This document shows, one piece after another, positions 8,311 through 16,799 of a stretch of 54,074 nt of DNA; within the stretch, counting starts at the first letter, position 1, and each line of letters begins with the position of its first letter. The position numbers were made by a program, and so were the translations under genes. The stretch comes from JBNKVT01 sp050299335 (lineage in GTDB: Bacteria > Pseudomonadota > Alphaproteobacteria > Rhodobacterales > Rhodobacteraceae), in contig JBNKVT010000013.1 in assembly GCA_050299335.1 (NCBI GenBank), forward strand, positions 1 through 54,074, read 5' to 3'. The notes beneath the pieces are model-generated. The model did no database searches, was not told where the DNA came from, and saw only the letters and a program-made list of their open reading frames with translations.

Positions 8311-9501
8311 TCAGCTTTCGAGGGCGGCGACGCCGGGCAGGGTCTTGCCTTCGAGCCACTCTAGGAAGGCGCCTCCGGCGGTGGAGATATAGGTGAAGCT
8401 CTCGGCCGCCCCTGACTGGTTGAGGGCAGCGACGGTGTCGCCGCCGCCTGCCACGGTCAGGAGTTTCCCTTCGCGGGTCAGGGCAGCGGCGTGGAGGGCG
8501 GCAGCATCGGTGGCGGCGTTGAAGGGCGGGATCTCGAAGGCGCCGAGGGGGCCGTTCCAGACGAGAGTCTTGGCCTCGTCGAACGCGGTCTTGATGGCGG
8601 CGACGGTCTCGGGCCCCGCATCGAGGATCATGGCGTCGGGGGGGCAGGCGTCCGCGGGATGGGTCTCGGCGGCGGCTCCGGCCTTGAATTCCTTCGCGGT
8701 GACGATGTCGGTCGGCAGAAGCAGTCGGCAGTTGGCCGCTTCCGCCCTGGCAATGATATCGCGGGCGGTGTCGGCGAGGTCGTGCTCGCAAAGCGACTTG
8801 CCGACATCGATGCCCTGGGCGGCGAGGAAGGTGTTGGCCATGCCGCCGCCGATGACGATCGTATCCGTCTTGTCGATCAGGTTGCCAAGCAGCTCCAGCT
8901 TGGTCGAAACCTTGGCCCCGCCGACCACGGCGACGACCGGGCGTTCGGGGTTCGACAGCGCCTTTTCCAGCGCCGACAGCTCGGCCTGCATCAGCCGACC
9001 GGCGCAGGACGGCAGCAACCGCGCGATGGCCTCGGTCGAGGCGTGCGCCCGGTGGGCGGCGGAGAAGGCGTCGTTGCAATAGACGTCGCCGAGGGCGGCC
9101 AGCTCCTTGGCAAAATCGGGGTCGTTGGCCTCTTCTCCGGGGTGGAATCGGGTGTTTTCCAGGAGCAGCACCGAGCCCGGCTCCATCGCTTCGATGGCGG
9201 CTTCGGCGACTTCGCCTACGCAGTCGTCGGCGAAACTGACATCGGTCCCCAGCGCCTCGGTCAGCGCGTCGCGGGTGACGTCGAGGCTCATCTCGTCGAC
9301 GAAATGCCCCTTGGGCCGCCCGAAATGCGCCAGCAGCACCGGCATGCCGCCCTTTTCGAGGATGTCGCGGATGGTCGGGGCGATACGCTCGATGCGGGTG
9401 GCGTCGGTGACCTCGCCGTTCTCGACCGGCACGTTGATGTCGACGCGGGTCAGGACGATCTTGCCGGTGAGATCGAGGTCGTCGAGGGTTTTCCAGGCCA
9501 T
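8311..9501 (-). CDS. pgk: Phosphoglycerate kinase
   Basis: Interconverts 1,3-bisphosphoglycerate plus ADP with 3-phosphoglycerate plus ATP, in glycolysis and gluconeogenesis. The 396-residue length is standard. Substrate-binding motifs are RVDINVPVENG (about 19-29), AHFGRPKG (about 58-65), ENTRFHPGE and NDAFSAAHRAHAST. The nucleotide side has VVGGAKVSTKLELL, GGGMANTFL and AGGGDTVAAL. The start at 9501 has GGACACC upstream and lies 15 bases from the end of the 47-residue membrane peptide gene. Together with transketolase upstream and aldolase downstream it forms a central carbon cluster. Confidence 0.95.
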   Translation of the reverse strand: MAWKTLDDLDLTGKIVLTRVDINVPVENGEVTDATRIERIAPTIRDILEKGGMPVLLAHFGRPKGHFVDEMSLDVTRDALTEALGTDVSFADDCVGEVAEAAIEAMEPGSVLLLENTRFHPGEEANDPDFAKELAALGDVYCNDAFSAAHRAHASTEAIARLLPSCAGRLMQAELSALEKALSNPERPVVAVVGGAKVSTKLELLGNLIDKTDTIVIGGGMANTFLAAQGIDVGKSLCEHDLADTARDIIARAEAANCRLLLPTDIVTAKEFKAGAAAETHPADACPPDAMILDAGPETVAAIKTAFDEAKTLVWNGPLGAFEIPPFNAATDAAALHAAALTREGKLLTVAGGGDTVAALNQSGAAESFTYISTAGGAFLEWLEGKTLPGVAALES

Positions 9502-9516
9502 GCGGTGTCCTTTGTC

Positions 9517-9660
9517 TCAGCGCCAGAAGGCGATGTAGTTGATGAGATCGACAAGTTTCTTCGACAGGAAGAGCAGATAGGTGCCCTCCCAGAGGAACTG
9601 ATCGGCGATGAGACCAGCGGCGATGAGACCGGCGAGGATGAGGGCGAATTTGGTGGTCAT
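9517..9660 (-). CDS. Small membrane peptide, 47 aa, conserved-looking
   Basis: A short gene between transketolase and phosphoglycerate kinase. The 47-residue product starts MTTKFALILAGLIAAGLIAD, a single hydrophobic helix (about residues 4-20), and ends with an aromatic, mildly basic tail (KKLVDLINYIAFWR). It would sit in the inner membrane. The frame stays open upstream, but the ATG at 9660 is preceded by GGTGAAGCGCCC (a GGTGAAG Shine-Dalgarno-like stretch), and the longer frame covers an intergenic repeat. No function is known to me. Tight spacing with pgk (15 bases) argues that it is real and co-expressed. Confidence 0.65.
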   Translation of the reverse strand: MTTKFALILAGLIAAGLIADQFLWEGTYLLFLSKKLVDLINYIAFWR

Positions 9661-9703
9661 GGGCGCTTCACCTGCCCGGGCGCGAATGTGGCCGGGCCGG
9701 GAG

Positions 9704-9740
9704 CCTCCGGCGGAGGTATTTGAAAGAAGAAGAAGGCGAA
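9704..9740. repeat. Intergenic repeat: CCTCC-GGC-GGAGG + TATTTG-A/G-rich tail (copy 1)
   Basis: A small palindrome, CCTCC-GGC-GGAGG, is followed by TATTTGAAAGAAGAAGAAGG. A second element with the same order (CCTCCctGGAG-TATTTGCAAGAAGGAGAA) lies at 12709-12736. I recall similar strings in many Rhodobacterales intergenic regions. Here it sits between transketolase and the 47-aa peptide gene, in the opposite orientation to both. Confidence 0.6.
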
Positions 9741-9788
9741 GGGGTCCGCGCCTGTTCTGGAGATGAGGGGAACAGGCGCGGGCATGGG

Positions 9789-11804
9789 TCACAGGAGGGC
9801 TTCGGCTTTTTCGGCGACCGCCTCGGGCGTGATGCCGAAATGGGCGTAGAGTTCCTCGATCGGGGCGGAGGCGCCGAAGCTGTCCATGCCGATGAAGCCG
9901 GATTTTTTCCAGTTGCCGCGCTCGTCCGACAGCCAGCGATCCCAGCTTTGCCGGATACCGGCCTCGATGGCGATGCGAACGGGCCCCGGGGGGAGGATGC
10001 GGCGACGGTAGCTTTCGTCCTGCTCGGCAAAGGCCTCGAAGGAAGGCATCGAGACGACACGGGTGCCGATACCCTTGGCCTCAAGCAGCGCCTTGGCCTT
10101 CATGGCGATCTCGACCTCGGAGCCGGTGGCCATCAGGATGGCGCGGCGCTTGTTCTCGGCCTCGGCCAGCACATAGGCGCCCTGGGCGGAGAGGTTTTTG
10201 GTCTTGTGTGTCGAGCGCAGGGTCGGCAGGCCCTGACGTGTCAGCGCGATGATCGAGGGGCCGTCATGGGTGGCGGCGAGTTCCCAGGCTTCGGCGGTTT
10301 CCACGACGTCGCAGGGACGGAAGACGCGCAGGCCCGGGATGGCACGGAGGGCCGAGAGGTGCTCGACCGGCTGGTGCGTCGGGCCGTCCTCGCCGAGGCC
10401 GATGGAATCGTGGGTCATCACGTAGACGACGCGGGTACCCATCAGCGCCGAAAGGCGGATCGACGGGCGGGCGTAGTCGGTGAAGACCAGGAAGGTGCCG
10501 CCATAGGGCAGGATACCGCCGTGCAGCGCCATGCCGTTCATCGCCGCCGCCATGCCGTGTTCGCGGATGCCGTAATAGACGTAGCGGCCCTTGCGGTTGT
10601 CGGCGTCGAAGGTGCCGAGGTCCTTGGTCAGGGTGTTGTTCGACCCGGTGAGGTCTGCCGAGCCTCCGATGGTCTCGGGCATCGCCTTGTTGAGGACCTC
10701 GAGCACCATTTCGGAGGCCTTGCGGGTGGCGACCTTTGGGGTTTCCTCGGACATCTGCTTCTTGAAGGCGCGGAGTGCCGAGGTGAGTTTCTTGGGCGCT
10801 TCGCCTTCCATGACGCGAATAAATTCGGCCTTGCGGCCGGCCGACAGGCCGTTCAGTTCCGCGTTCCAGTCGTCGAGGGCGGCCTTGCCCTTGGCGCCGA
10901 TGGCCTCCCAGGCCTGCTTGATCTCGGCCGGGATGACGAAAGGTGGGTGGTCCCAGCCGTAGGCCTTGCGGACGGCGGCAATCTCGTCGTCGCCGAGGGG
11001 CGAGCCGTGGGCCTTGTTGGTGTCCTGCTTGGTGGGCGCGCCATAGCCGATATGGGTGCGGCAGGAAATGAGCGAAGGTTTCGGGTCGGCCTTGGCCGCG
11101 GTGATCGCGCGGTCGATATCTTCGGGGTCGTGGCCGTCACAGTCGAAGACGGACCAGCCCGACGCCTTGAACCGCTCCAGCTGGTCGGTGCAGTCGGACA
11201 TGGAGACCTTGCCGTCGATGGTGATGTTGTTGTTGTCCCAAAGGACGATCAGCTTGCCAAGCTGCTGCTTGCCGGCGAGGCCGATGGCCTCCTGAGAGAC
11301 ACCCTCCATCAGGCAACCGTCCCCGGCGATGACATAGGTGTGGTGGTCGACAACCTTCTTGCCGAAGCGGGCGGCAAGGGCGGCCTCTGCCATGGCGAAG
11401 CCGACGGAATTGGCGAGGCCCTGACCGAGCGGTCCGGTGGTGGTCTCGATGCCCTTGGCGTGGCCGTATTCCGGGTGACCGGCGGTTTTCGAGCCGAGCT
11501 GGCGGAAATTCTTCAGCTCGTCGATTGTCATGTCGGCGTAGCCGGTGAGGTGCAGGAGGCCGTAGAGCAGCATCGAGCCATGGCCGGCCGACAGGATGAA
11601 CCGGTCGCGGTCCGGCCAGTCGGGGGTGGCGGCGTGGAACTTCAGATGCTTCTCGAACAGCACGGTGGCGACATCGGCCATGCCCATCGGCATGCCGGGA
11701 TGGCCGGAATTGGCCTTTTGCACTGCATCCATGGCGAGGACGCGCAACGCGGCGGCCTTGTTCCAGTGATCGGGATGCTTTGATTTGAGTTCGGAAATGT
11801 CCAC
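9789..11804 (-). CDS. tkt: Transketolase
   Basis: Thiamine diphosphate-dependent transfer of two-carbon units between ketoses and aldoses in the pentose phosphate pathway. The 671-residue protein has GHPGMPMG (35-42), the TPP signature from GDG (162-164) to NNN (192-194), the catalytic Glu in YGIREHGMAAAMNG (near 415), and HDSIGLGEDGPTHQP for phosphate and sugar contacts. The start is a GTG at 11804, preceded by AGGTGGGTGG; the reading frame runs far upstream, but those residues are not part of the family. The gene heads the tkt-peptide-pgk-aldolase run and is divergent from the coiled-coil/zapA pair across about 200 bases. Confidence 0.94.
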   Translation of the reverse strand: MDISELKSKHPDHWNKAAALRVLAMDAVQKANSGHPGMPMGMADVATVLFEKHLKFHAATPDWPDRDRFILSAGHGSMLLYGLLHLTGYADMTIDELKNFRQLGSKTAGHPEYGHAKGIETTTGPLGQGLANSVGFAMAEAALAARFGKKVVDHHTYVIAGDGCLMEGVSQEAIGLAGKQQLGKLIVLWDNNNITIDGKVSMSDCTDQLERFKASGWSVFDCDGHDPEDIDRAITAAKADPKPSLISCRTHIGYGAPTKQDTNKAHGSPLGDDEIAAVRKAYGWDHPPFVIPAEIKQAWEAIGAKGKAALDDWNAELNGLSAGRKAEFIRVMEGEAPKKLTSALRAFKKQMSEETPKVATRKASEMVLEVLNKAMPETIGGSADLTGSNNTLTKDLGTFDADNRKGRYVYYGIREHGMAAAMNGMALHGGILPYGGTFLVFTDYARPSIRLSALMGTRVVYVMTHDSIGLGEDGPTHQPVEHLSALRAIPGLRVFRPCDVVETAEAWELAATHDGPSIIALTRQGLPTLRSTHKTKNLSAQGAYVLAEAENKRRAILMATGSEVEIAMKAKALLEAKGIGTRVVSMPSFEAFAEQDESYRRRILPPGPVRIAIEAGIRQSWDRWLSDERGNWKKSGFIGMDSFGASAPIEELYAHFGITPEAVAEKAEALL

Positions 11805-12002
11805 GATTGACCACCCACCTTCATGTTTTCGCTTGGGCTGCACTGATAGCAGCCCGAAAGCGCGGGTCAAGCGCGACAGCGCTGGCAGAGGGCGGGGTGC
11901 GACATCGGGGGCGGTAATTCCCCTCCATAGGGGGTAAAATAGCGGAAAATCTCCGCGCCGATTGATTCGATTGGCCAAAACAGGGACGGGGAGGGCAGTG
12001 GA

Positions 12003-12236
12003 GTGAAGGACCTCAGTGATATCGAAGAGCGCCTGGACAAGGCGCTTTCCAGGATCGAGGACGCGTTTCGTGCCGAGCGCGCGGCGAATGCCGAAAGCGA
12101 TGTGTCGGCACTGGCGGCTGAAAACACCGCCTTGCGCAAGGAACTGGAGGCGCTGAAGGCGCAGCGGGACGAGGATGTGGCGCAGCTCGATCAGCTGATC
12201 GCCCAGCTGACGCCCCTGGTGGACGAGGTGATGTGA
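12003..12236 (+). CDS. Small coiled-coil protein upstream of zapA
   Basis: A 77-residue acidic protein starting at a GTG. Nearly the whole chain is predicted heptad coiled coil (IEERLDKALSRIEDAF, then LAAENTALRKELEALKAQ, and DQLIAQLTPLVDEV). It has no signal peptide or membrane segment. Its stop codon overlaps the zapA start (ATGTGATG), so the two are translationally coupled. A small coiled-coil protein ahead of zapA is a recurring alphaproteobacterial arrangement; a role at the Z-ring is inference from that position only. Confidence 0.75.
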   Translation: MKDLSDIEERLDKALSRIEDAFRAERAANAESDVSALAAENTALRKELEALKAQRDEDVAQLDQLIAQLTPLVDEVM

Positions 12237-12643
12237 TGCCGGAGATCGTGGTGAAGATCGGCGGGCGGGACTATTCGGTGGCCTGCGAGCCCGGAGAAGA
12301 AAAGCAGCTGCAGAAGGCGGCGGCCTTGCTGGATACCGAGGCGACAGCACTGCAGGACGCAATCGGGCGGGTGGCCGAGCCGAGGATGCTGTTGATGGCC
12401 GGGCTGATGCTGGCCGACCGGGCGGCGGGCTGGGAACGGCGGATCGGCGAGCTGGAGGCGCAGATGGCCGAGATCGAGGACAAGGCGGCAAGGATCGCGG
12501 CGAGTGCGCTGAAAGTGTCCGAGGCGAAAGGCTCGGACGAGTCGCGTGCGGCGAAGGCGCAGGCCGAGCAGGCGATGTATGCGCTGGAGCGGGTGACGGA
12601 GACCGTGGAGCGGCTGGCCGATCAGGTGGCGCCGCAGGGATAG
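12236..12643 (+). CDS. zapA: Cell division protein ZapA
   Basis: A 135-residue FtsZ-ring stabiliser. The N-terminal ZapA domain begins PEIVVKIGGRDYSVAC and GEEKQLQKAAALLD, the usual strand-helix start in which the compact domain dimerises. It is followed by MLLMAGLMLADR and a long C-terminal coiled coil. The alphaproteobacterial form carries an extended C-terminal helix, as here (VETVERLADQVA). The start codon overlaps the stop of the upstream coiled-coil gene. I checked for a 6S RNA gene downstream, where many bacteria have one, and found no candidate. Confidence 0.85.
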   Translation: MPEIVVKIGGRDYSVACEPGEEKQLQKAAALLDTEATALQDAIGRVAEPRMLLMAGLMLADRAAGWERRIGELEAQMAEIEDKAARIAASALKVSEAKGSDESRAAKAQAEQAMYALERVTETVERLADQVAPQG

Positions 12644-12684
12644 ATGGGGGAGTTTTTTCGCCCGCGCTGGCGCTCGGGCGACAC

Positions 12685-12736
12685 GCGGGGGGACGCTGTC
12701 CCCCCGCACCTCCCTGGAGTATTTGCAAGAAGGAGA
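12685..12736 (+). repeat. Hairpin plus CCTCC...TATTTG repeat (copy 2)
   Basis: A perfect 10-bp stem GCGGGGGGAC-GCT-GTCCCCCCGC (12685-12707) is followed by the second copy of the CCTCC-GGAG-TATTTG-A/G-rich element. No T-run follows the hairpin. The tail of the repeat supplies AAGGAGAA, which is the ribosome binding site of the next gene at 12744, so a dispersed repeat appears to have been co-opted as a translation signal. Confidence 0.6.
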
Positions 12737-12743
12737 ACGGGCG

Positions 12744-13226
12744 ATGAGCTGGGATCTCTCGGTCATGGCCTTTGACTGCAACCCCCCGCCGGTTGAAACG
12801 CTTTCCAAAGAATGGTGTGAGGCACATGAGATTCCTATGGGAAACGCCGCAGAAACATGGGCCAGAATCGTCGAGAGCCTGCCGGAGGGGAAAGCGCTGA
12901 GGATCGAGCCGCCACTGGTTTTCGGTCCGGAGTATTCGCTGGAATTTAACATCAAGGACACCGACGAGCCGGTGCGGCATTTTTCCGTTTCCCTGCGCGG
13001 TTCCGGGGACGAGGCCCTTGCGACTGTGGCGCGGATACTGGAGCGCACAGGATGGTTCGCCCTGGATGTGCAGGCGACCAAATGGGTGCATGGTGCTGAA
13101 GATACAGAAAGCTGGCACCGGTTTCAGGCCTACCGCGACACCGTCATCGCGAACCCGGCCCACTCGAGGCGTCTCGGGTCTTTCCGAAACCTGCTGCGAG
13201 GCCTGTTTTCAACTCGGCGAAAGTGA
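12744..13226 (+). CDS. Hypothetical protein
   Basis: A 160-residue soluble protein that I do not recognise. It starts MSWDLSVMAFDCNPPPVETL, and has a mixed alpha/beta centre (FGPEYSLEFNIKDTDEPVRHFSVSLRG), a Trp-rich segment near 115-135 and a basic C-terminal tail (RNLLRGLFSTRRK). No signal peptide or membrane helix is visible. The start is well supported by AAGGAGAA eight bases upstream, contributed by the intergenic repeat. It ends 12 bases from the convergent glutaredoxin gene. Possibly an immunity-like or phage-derived small protein, but nothing decides this. Confidence 0.7.
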   Translation: MSWDLSVMAFDCNPPPVETLSKEWCEAHEIPMGNAAETWARIVESLPEGKALRIEPPLVFGPEYSLEFNIKDTDEPVRHFSVSLRGSGDEALATVARILERTGWFALDVQATKWVHGAEDTESWHRFQAYRDTVIANPAHSRRLGSFRNLLRGLFSTRRK

Positions 13227-13238
13227 CATCGCCAAACT

Positions 13239-13601
13239 CTATTTGTTGCTTTCGCGGATCTTCTCGGCGGCTTCCTTGTCGAAGGCGATGCTTTTCTCGG
13301 CGAGAAGGGTGTCCAGCTCGCCGTTCAGGACCATTTCGGTGACGATGTCGCAGCCGCCGACGAACTCGCCCTTGACGTAAAGTTGGGGCACGGTCGGCCA
13401 GTCGGAGAAATCCTTGATGCCCTGGCGGATGTCCTCGTCGGCCAGCACGTTCACGTCCTTGTAGGCCACACCCATGTAGTTCAGCACCCCGGCGACACGG
13501 GACGAAAACCCGCATTGAGGCATGGAGGACGTGCCCTTCATGAAGAGGACGACGTCGTTGGCTTCGATGTCGGATTTGATGGTTTCCTGGGCGGTGCTCA
13601 T
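13239..13601 (-). CDS. grxD: Monothiol glutaredoxin, Grx4 family
   Basis: A 120-residue monothiol glutaredoxin that carries a glutathione-ligated [2Fe-2S] cluster and delivers it to targets or to BolA. The CGFS active site is at residues 30-33 (SMPQCGFSSR), the glutathione-binding TVPQLYVKGEF follows, and then GGCDIVTEM. It lies 25 bases downstream of bolA, its usual physical and genetic partner. Both follow purL on the minus strand. Confidence 0.95.
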   Translation of the reverse strand: MSTAQETIKSDIEANDVVLFMKGTSSMPQCGFSSRVAGVLNYMGVAYKDVNVLADEDIRQGIKDFSDWPTVPQLYVKGEFVGGCDIVTEMVLNGELDTLLAEKSIAFDKEAAEKIRESNK

Positions 13602-13626
13602 GGGGTCTTGGTTCCTTTGAGTTGGC

Positions 13627-13869
13627 TCAGCCGGGGGCCTTGGTGGTCAGGGCCAGTGCGTGGAGGTCTCCGGCGGGGCCGTCCATTTTTCCTTTGAGGG
13701 CGGCATAGACCATCTGGTGCTGCTTGACGCGGCTGAGGCCCTTGAATTCCTCGGCCTCGATGGTGGCGGCATAGTGGTTGCCGTCTCCGGCCAGGTCGGC
13801 GATCTCGATCCTTGCGCCCGGGAAGGCTTCGCGGATGAGGTCTTCGATTTCCTTGGCCTGCATCGGCAT
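13627..13869 (-). CDS. bolA: BolA family protein
   Basis: An 80-residue BolA-type protein (KH-like fold) that forms [2Fe-2S]-bridged heterodimers with monothiol glutaredoxins. Conserved features are DLAGDGNHYAATIEAEEF and the C-terminal GLSRVKQHQMVYAAL, in which H51 is the invariant cluster-proximal histidine. The start is the first of two closely spaced ATGs (13869), with AGGAGA six bases upstream. The in-frame extension to 13926 is not part of the family. It lies between purL and grxD; the bolA-grxD pairing is widespread in alphaproteobacteria and supports an iron-sulfur trafficking role. Confidence 0.9.
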   Translation of the reverse strand: MPMQAKEIEDLIREAFPGARIEIADLAGDGNHYAATIEAEEFKGLSRVKQHQMVYAALKGKMDGPAGDLHALALTTKAPG

Positions 13870-13953
13870 CGGCGGTCTCCTGGCTGGCTTGGTTTCGAAT
13901 CTATGAAGAAGTGGGGTGGGGCGCAAGGCCCGCGCTTGCTCAATTCGCGGCGA

Positions 13954-16122
13954 TCAGATGACGGGGGAGAGGCCGGTGGAATGGGCGTTTTCGAGGTCCC
14001 CGAGGGGGATGGTGGCGGAGCCGAGGCGGAAATCGAGGCCACCGAAGGAGCCGATGGGGGTGGCCACGGCAGTCGCCAGCGCGAGGAGGGTTTCGGTGTT
14101 CTCGGGGCGGCAGGCGACAAGGTAGCGGCCCTGATCTTCGCCGAAAGCCCAGGCTGTTGCGTCCAGGCCATCGGGCAGGTCGATCTCGACCCCGATCCCG
14201 GAAGCCAGCGCCATTTCCGCAGCGGCAACAGCGATGCCGCCGTCCGAAACGTCGTGGGCGGCCGTCAGGAGCCCGGCATCTCGCAGTGCAAGCACGGTTT
14301 CTCCCGCTGCGCGTTCCTTATAGAGGTCGACGGGAGGCGCATCCCCAGCTTCGGAACCGTGCACTTCCAGCGCATAGGCCGACTGGCCAAGATGGCCTTC
14401 AGTGTTGCCGATCAGGATCAGCGTATCGCCGTCACCCGCGCGCATGCCGAGGCGCTGGTCGATATGGGTCAAAAGACCGACGGCACCGATGGTGGGCGTG
14501 GGCAGGATCGCCTCGCCGTCGGTCTCGTTATAGAGGCTGACATTGCCCGAAACGATAGGCATCGCAAGGGCCGCGCAGGCTTCGCCGATGCCTTTGATAC
14601 AACCCACGAACTGGCCCATGATGGCCGGTTTTTCGGGGTTGCCGAAGTTGAGGTTGTCGGTGGCGGCGAGCGGAGTGGCCCCGGTGGCGATGAGATTGCG
14701 GTAGGCCTCGGCGACGGCCTGCTTGCCGCCTTCAATGGGATTGGCCTTGCAGTAGCGGGGCGTGACGTCTGAGGTAAAAGCGAGGCCCTTGTCGGTGCCG
14801 TGGACGCGGACCACACCGGCATCCGAGCCGGGGCGGGTGACGGTGTCGGCGCCGACCATGTGGTCGTATTGTTCCCACACCCAGCGGCGGGAGGAATGGT
14901 TGGGGGAGGCAAGAATTTTCAGGAGTGCTTCGCCAAGAGGGGTTTCTGGCAGGTTCGCCAGGGCCGGGGCAGGCGGGCTTTCGATCCAGTCGCGGTCGTA
15001 TTCGGGGGCGGAACCGGCCAGAGTCTTCAGGGGCAAGTCGGCCTTGATCTCGCCGTTCAGCAGGATGAGGAAACGGTCCTCGGCGATGGTCTCGCCGACG
15101 ATGGCAAAATCGAGGTCCCATTTGTCGAAGACGGCTTTGGCCTCGGCCTCCTTCTCGGGGCGGAGAACCATAAGCATACGTTCCTGGGATTCCGACAGCA
15201 TCATTTCGTAGGCGGTCATGTTCTCTTCACGGACCGGAACCTTTTCGAGATCGAGCCGAACGCCGAGATTGCCCTTGTCGCCCATCTCAACGGCGGAACA
15301 GGTGAGGCCCGCGGCTCCCATGTCCTGAATGGAAATCACCGCTCCGGTAGCCATCAGTTCCAGCGTAGCTTCCATCAGGCGCTTTTCGGTGAAAGGGTCG
15401 CCGACCTGAACGGTGGGGCGTTTTTCCTCGATGGTCTCGTCGAACTCGGCTGAGGCCATCGTCGCCCCGCCAACCCCATCACGGCCGGTCTTTGCCCCGA
15501 GATAGACAACCGGCATCCCCACACCCGAGGCCGCCGAATAGAAGATCTTGTCGGCATCGGCGATCCCGGCAGCGAAGGCGTTGACCAGACAGTTGCCGTT
15601 ATAGGCGCGGTGGAAGCGCAGCTCGCCGCCGACATTGGGCACGCCAAAGGCGTTGCCATAGCCACCGATCCCTTCTACCACACCGTGGACCAGCGACTTC
15701 GTCTTCGGATGCGAGACCTCCCCGAAGCTGAGCGCATTCATCGTCGCCATGGGCCGCGCGCCCATCGTGAAGACATCGCGCAAAATGCCGCCGATCCCCG
15801 TCGCCGCCCCCTGATAGGGCTCGATATAGGAGGGGTGGTTGTGGCTTTCCATCTTGAAGACCACCGCCTGGCCATCGCCGATATCGACGACGCCGGCATT
15901 CTCACCTGGGCCGCAGATGACCTGGGGACCCTCGGTGGGCAGAGTGCGGAGCCATTTCTTCGAGGATTTGTAGGAACAATGCTCGTTCCACATCGCCGAG
16001 AAGATGCCGAGTTCGGTGAAGCTGGGCTCGCGGTTCAGGATGCGGATGATTTCGGCATATTCGTCAGGCGACAAGCCGTGTGCGGCGACAAGTTCGGAAG
16101 TGATCTCTGGTTCGTCTGACAT
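13954..16122 (-). CDS. purL: Phosphoribosylformylglycinamidine synthase subunit PurL
   Basis: ATP-dependent amidation step of de novo purine synthesis, FGAR to FGAM. At 722 residues it is the small PurL that needs separate PurQ glutaminase and PurS; neither is in this window. Motifs include WNEHCSYKSSK (45-55), CGPGENAGVVDIGDG (70-84), SHNHPSYIEPYQGAATG (93-109) with the catalytic His, then GAAGLTCSAVEMG, NPEKPAIMGQF and the C-terminal AHDVSDGGIAVA. The sequence is intact. Downstream bolA and grxD follow after about 85 bases. Confidence 0.95.
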   Translation of the reverse strand: MSDEPEITSELVAAHGLSPDEYAEIIRILNREPSFTELGIFSAMWNEHCSYKSSKKWLRTLPTEGPQVICGPGENAGVVDIGDGQAVVFKMESHNHPSYIEPYQGAATGIGGILRDVFTMGARPMATMNALSFGEVSHPKTKSLVHGVVEGIGGYGNAFGVPNVGGELRFHRAYNGNCLVNAFAAGIADADKIFYSAASGVGMPVVYLGAKTGRDGVGGATMASAEFDETIEEKRPTVQVGDPFTEKRLMEATLELMATGAVISIQDMGAAGLTCSAVEMGDKGNLGVRLDLEKVPVREENMTAYEMMLSESQERMLMVLRPEKEAEAKAVFDKWDLDFAIVGETIAEDRFLILLNGEIKADLPLKTLAGSAPEYDRDWIESPPAPALANLPETPLGEALLKILASPNHSSRRWVWEQYDHMVGADTVTRPGSDAGVVRVHGTDKGLAFTSDVTPRYCKANPIEGGKQAVAEAYRNLIATGATPLAATDNLNFGNPEKPAIMGQFVGCIKGIGEACAALAMPIVSGNVSLYNETDGEAILPTPTIGAVGLLTHIDQRLGMRAGDGDTLILIGNTEGHLGQSAYALEVHGSEAGDAPPVDLYKERAAGETVLALRDAGLLTAAHDVSDGGIAVAAAEMALASGIGVEIDLPDGLDATAWAFGEDQGRYLVACRPENTETLLALATAVATPIGSFGGLDFRLGSATIPLGDLENAHSTGLSPVI

Positions 16123-16603
16123 GTTTCGGCCCCGTTACACCACGCAAGGGGTCTTCTAGAAAACTCGCCCGGAAATGAAAAGACAGCATATCGACACGGG
16201 GGGGGGAGGGGGCGGCGGCGGGCAATGCCGCCGGCGGTGGGCGGACGGGAATGACTGGCCGAGATCGACGCATCGACCCCGGCGCGGCGCGGAAAAAGCG
16301 CGCCCTGCCTGAGCGGGCTTTCCGCGGAGACCAGCGGGGAATCTGCCGATTTCCAGCGCCATCCAGGGTTCACGGCTTCGTGAACGCAATTGTCACGGAT
16401 TTCCGTGCCGGAATGCAACTTTCGTCTTATGAGTGCGGTGAATTGCGGCAATTCTGCCTAATTCGACAAAACCCGCGCCGATTCCATCCGATTCGCGAAA
16501 GATGACGCACGGAGCTTGGCGTCGCAGAAGACTAATACGCAAGTTGCCGCCCTTGATTGCTTTGTTTTTCGGCGCGTTTCTTGAAATGCAACCGTACTTG
16601 ACG

Positions 16604-16634
16604 AAATAAAAAAAGGCCGAGCAGAAGCTCGGCC
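16604..16634 (-). terminator. Intrinsic terminator of the small RNA
   Basis: On the minus strand a perfect 8-bp stem, GGCCGAGC-TTCT-GCTCGGCC, is followed directly by seven T and then ATTT. This is a textbook Rho-independent terminator. It ends the small RNA and would also stop read-through from the lysR gene. Confidence 0.9.
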
Positions 16635-16686
16635 CAAGTCCAACAGGGAGGTCGAAGACTTCAAACAAACTGTCTGCCTGTCTTCA
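16608..16686 (-). ncRNA. Candidate AbcR-like small RNA
   Basis: Predicted transcript of about 79 nucleotides, directly downstream of the VtlR/LsrB-like gene on the same strand. Reading the minus strand: a 5' hairpin closes GAAGAC (16685-16680) on GTCTTC (16659-16654) around a 20-base loop; next comes an unpaired segment containing CCTCCC (16651-16646), complementary to a Shine-Dalgarno sequence; then the terminator hairpin. Promoter, two-hairpin form and unpaired CCUCCC match the general plan of AbcR (alpha-r15) RNAs, which base-pair with the ribosome binding sites of ABC transporter mRNAs. Family membership is inference from structure and synteny; I could not align it to known AbcR sequences. 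Confidence 0.75.
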
Positions 16687-16692
16687 AAATTC

Positions 16693-16721
16693 AACATATG
16701 GGGCAAATCGGGCAGTATCAA
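16693..16721 (-). promoter_or_regulatory. Sigma-70-type promoter of the small RNA
   Basis: On the minus strand, -35 TTGATA (16721-16716) and -10 TATGTT (16698-16693) are separated by exactly 17 bases. The predicted start is near 16686. It matches consensus better than any other intergenic promoter I could pick out in this window. Confidence 0.75.
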
Positions 16722-16799
16722 GGCATTCGGAACCCGGAATACTCATAGCCGCCATCTCAAATGCGCATAGCTGCAAAAAGGCCACACGAAACGGTCAAC

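Larger units (their letters stand above)
16123..16799. other. 677-bp intergenic region between purL and lysR holding an sRNA gene
   Basis: The part near 16604-16721 encodes the small RNA listed separately. The remainder has a long G-run tract (16200-16230), two tandem perfect hairpins (GTTCACG-GCTT-CGTGAAC at 16368-16385 and CACGGA-TT-TCCGTG at 16394-16407), and the palindrome GAATTG-CGG-CAATTC at 16440-16454. These lie upstream of purL on its strand and may include its promoter or leader. No protein-coding gene is supported here. Confidence 0.6.

Noticed and set aside
9720..11783. A 687-residue plus-strand open frame opposite transketolase
   Set aside because: Low-complexity glycine/valine/arginine composition, no ribosome binding site, and exact overlap with tkt, whose motifs are intact.
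12644..12743. Possible 6S RNA gene downstream of zapA
   Set aside because: Many bacteria have ssrS there, but this 100-base spacer holds only a G/C hairpin and a dispersed repeat, too short and without the open bubble structure of 6S RNA.
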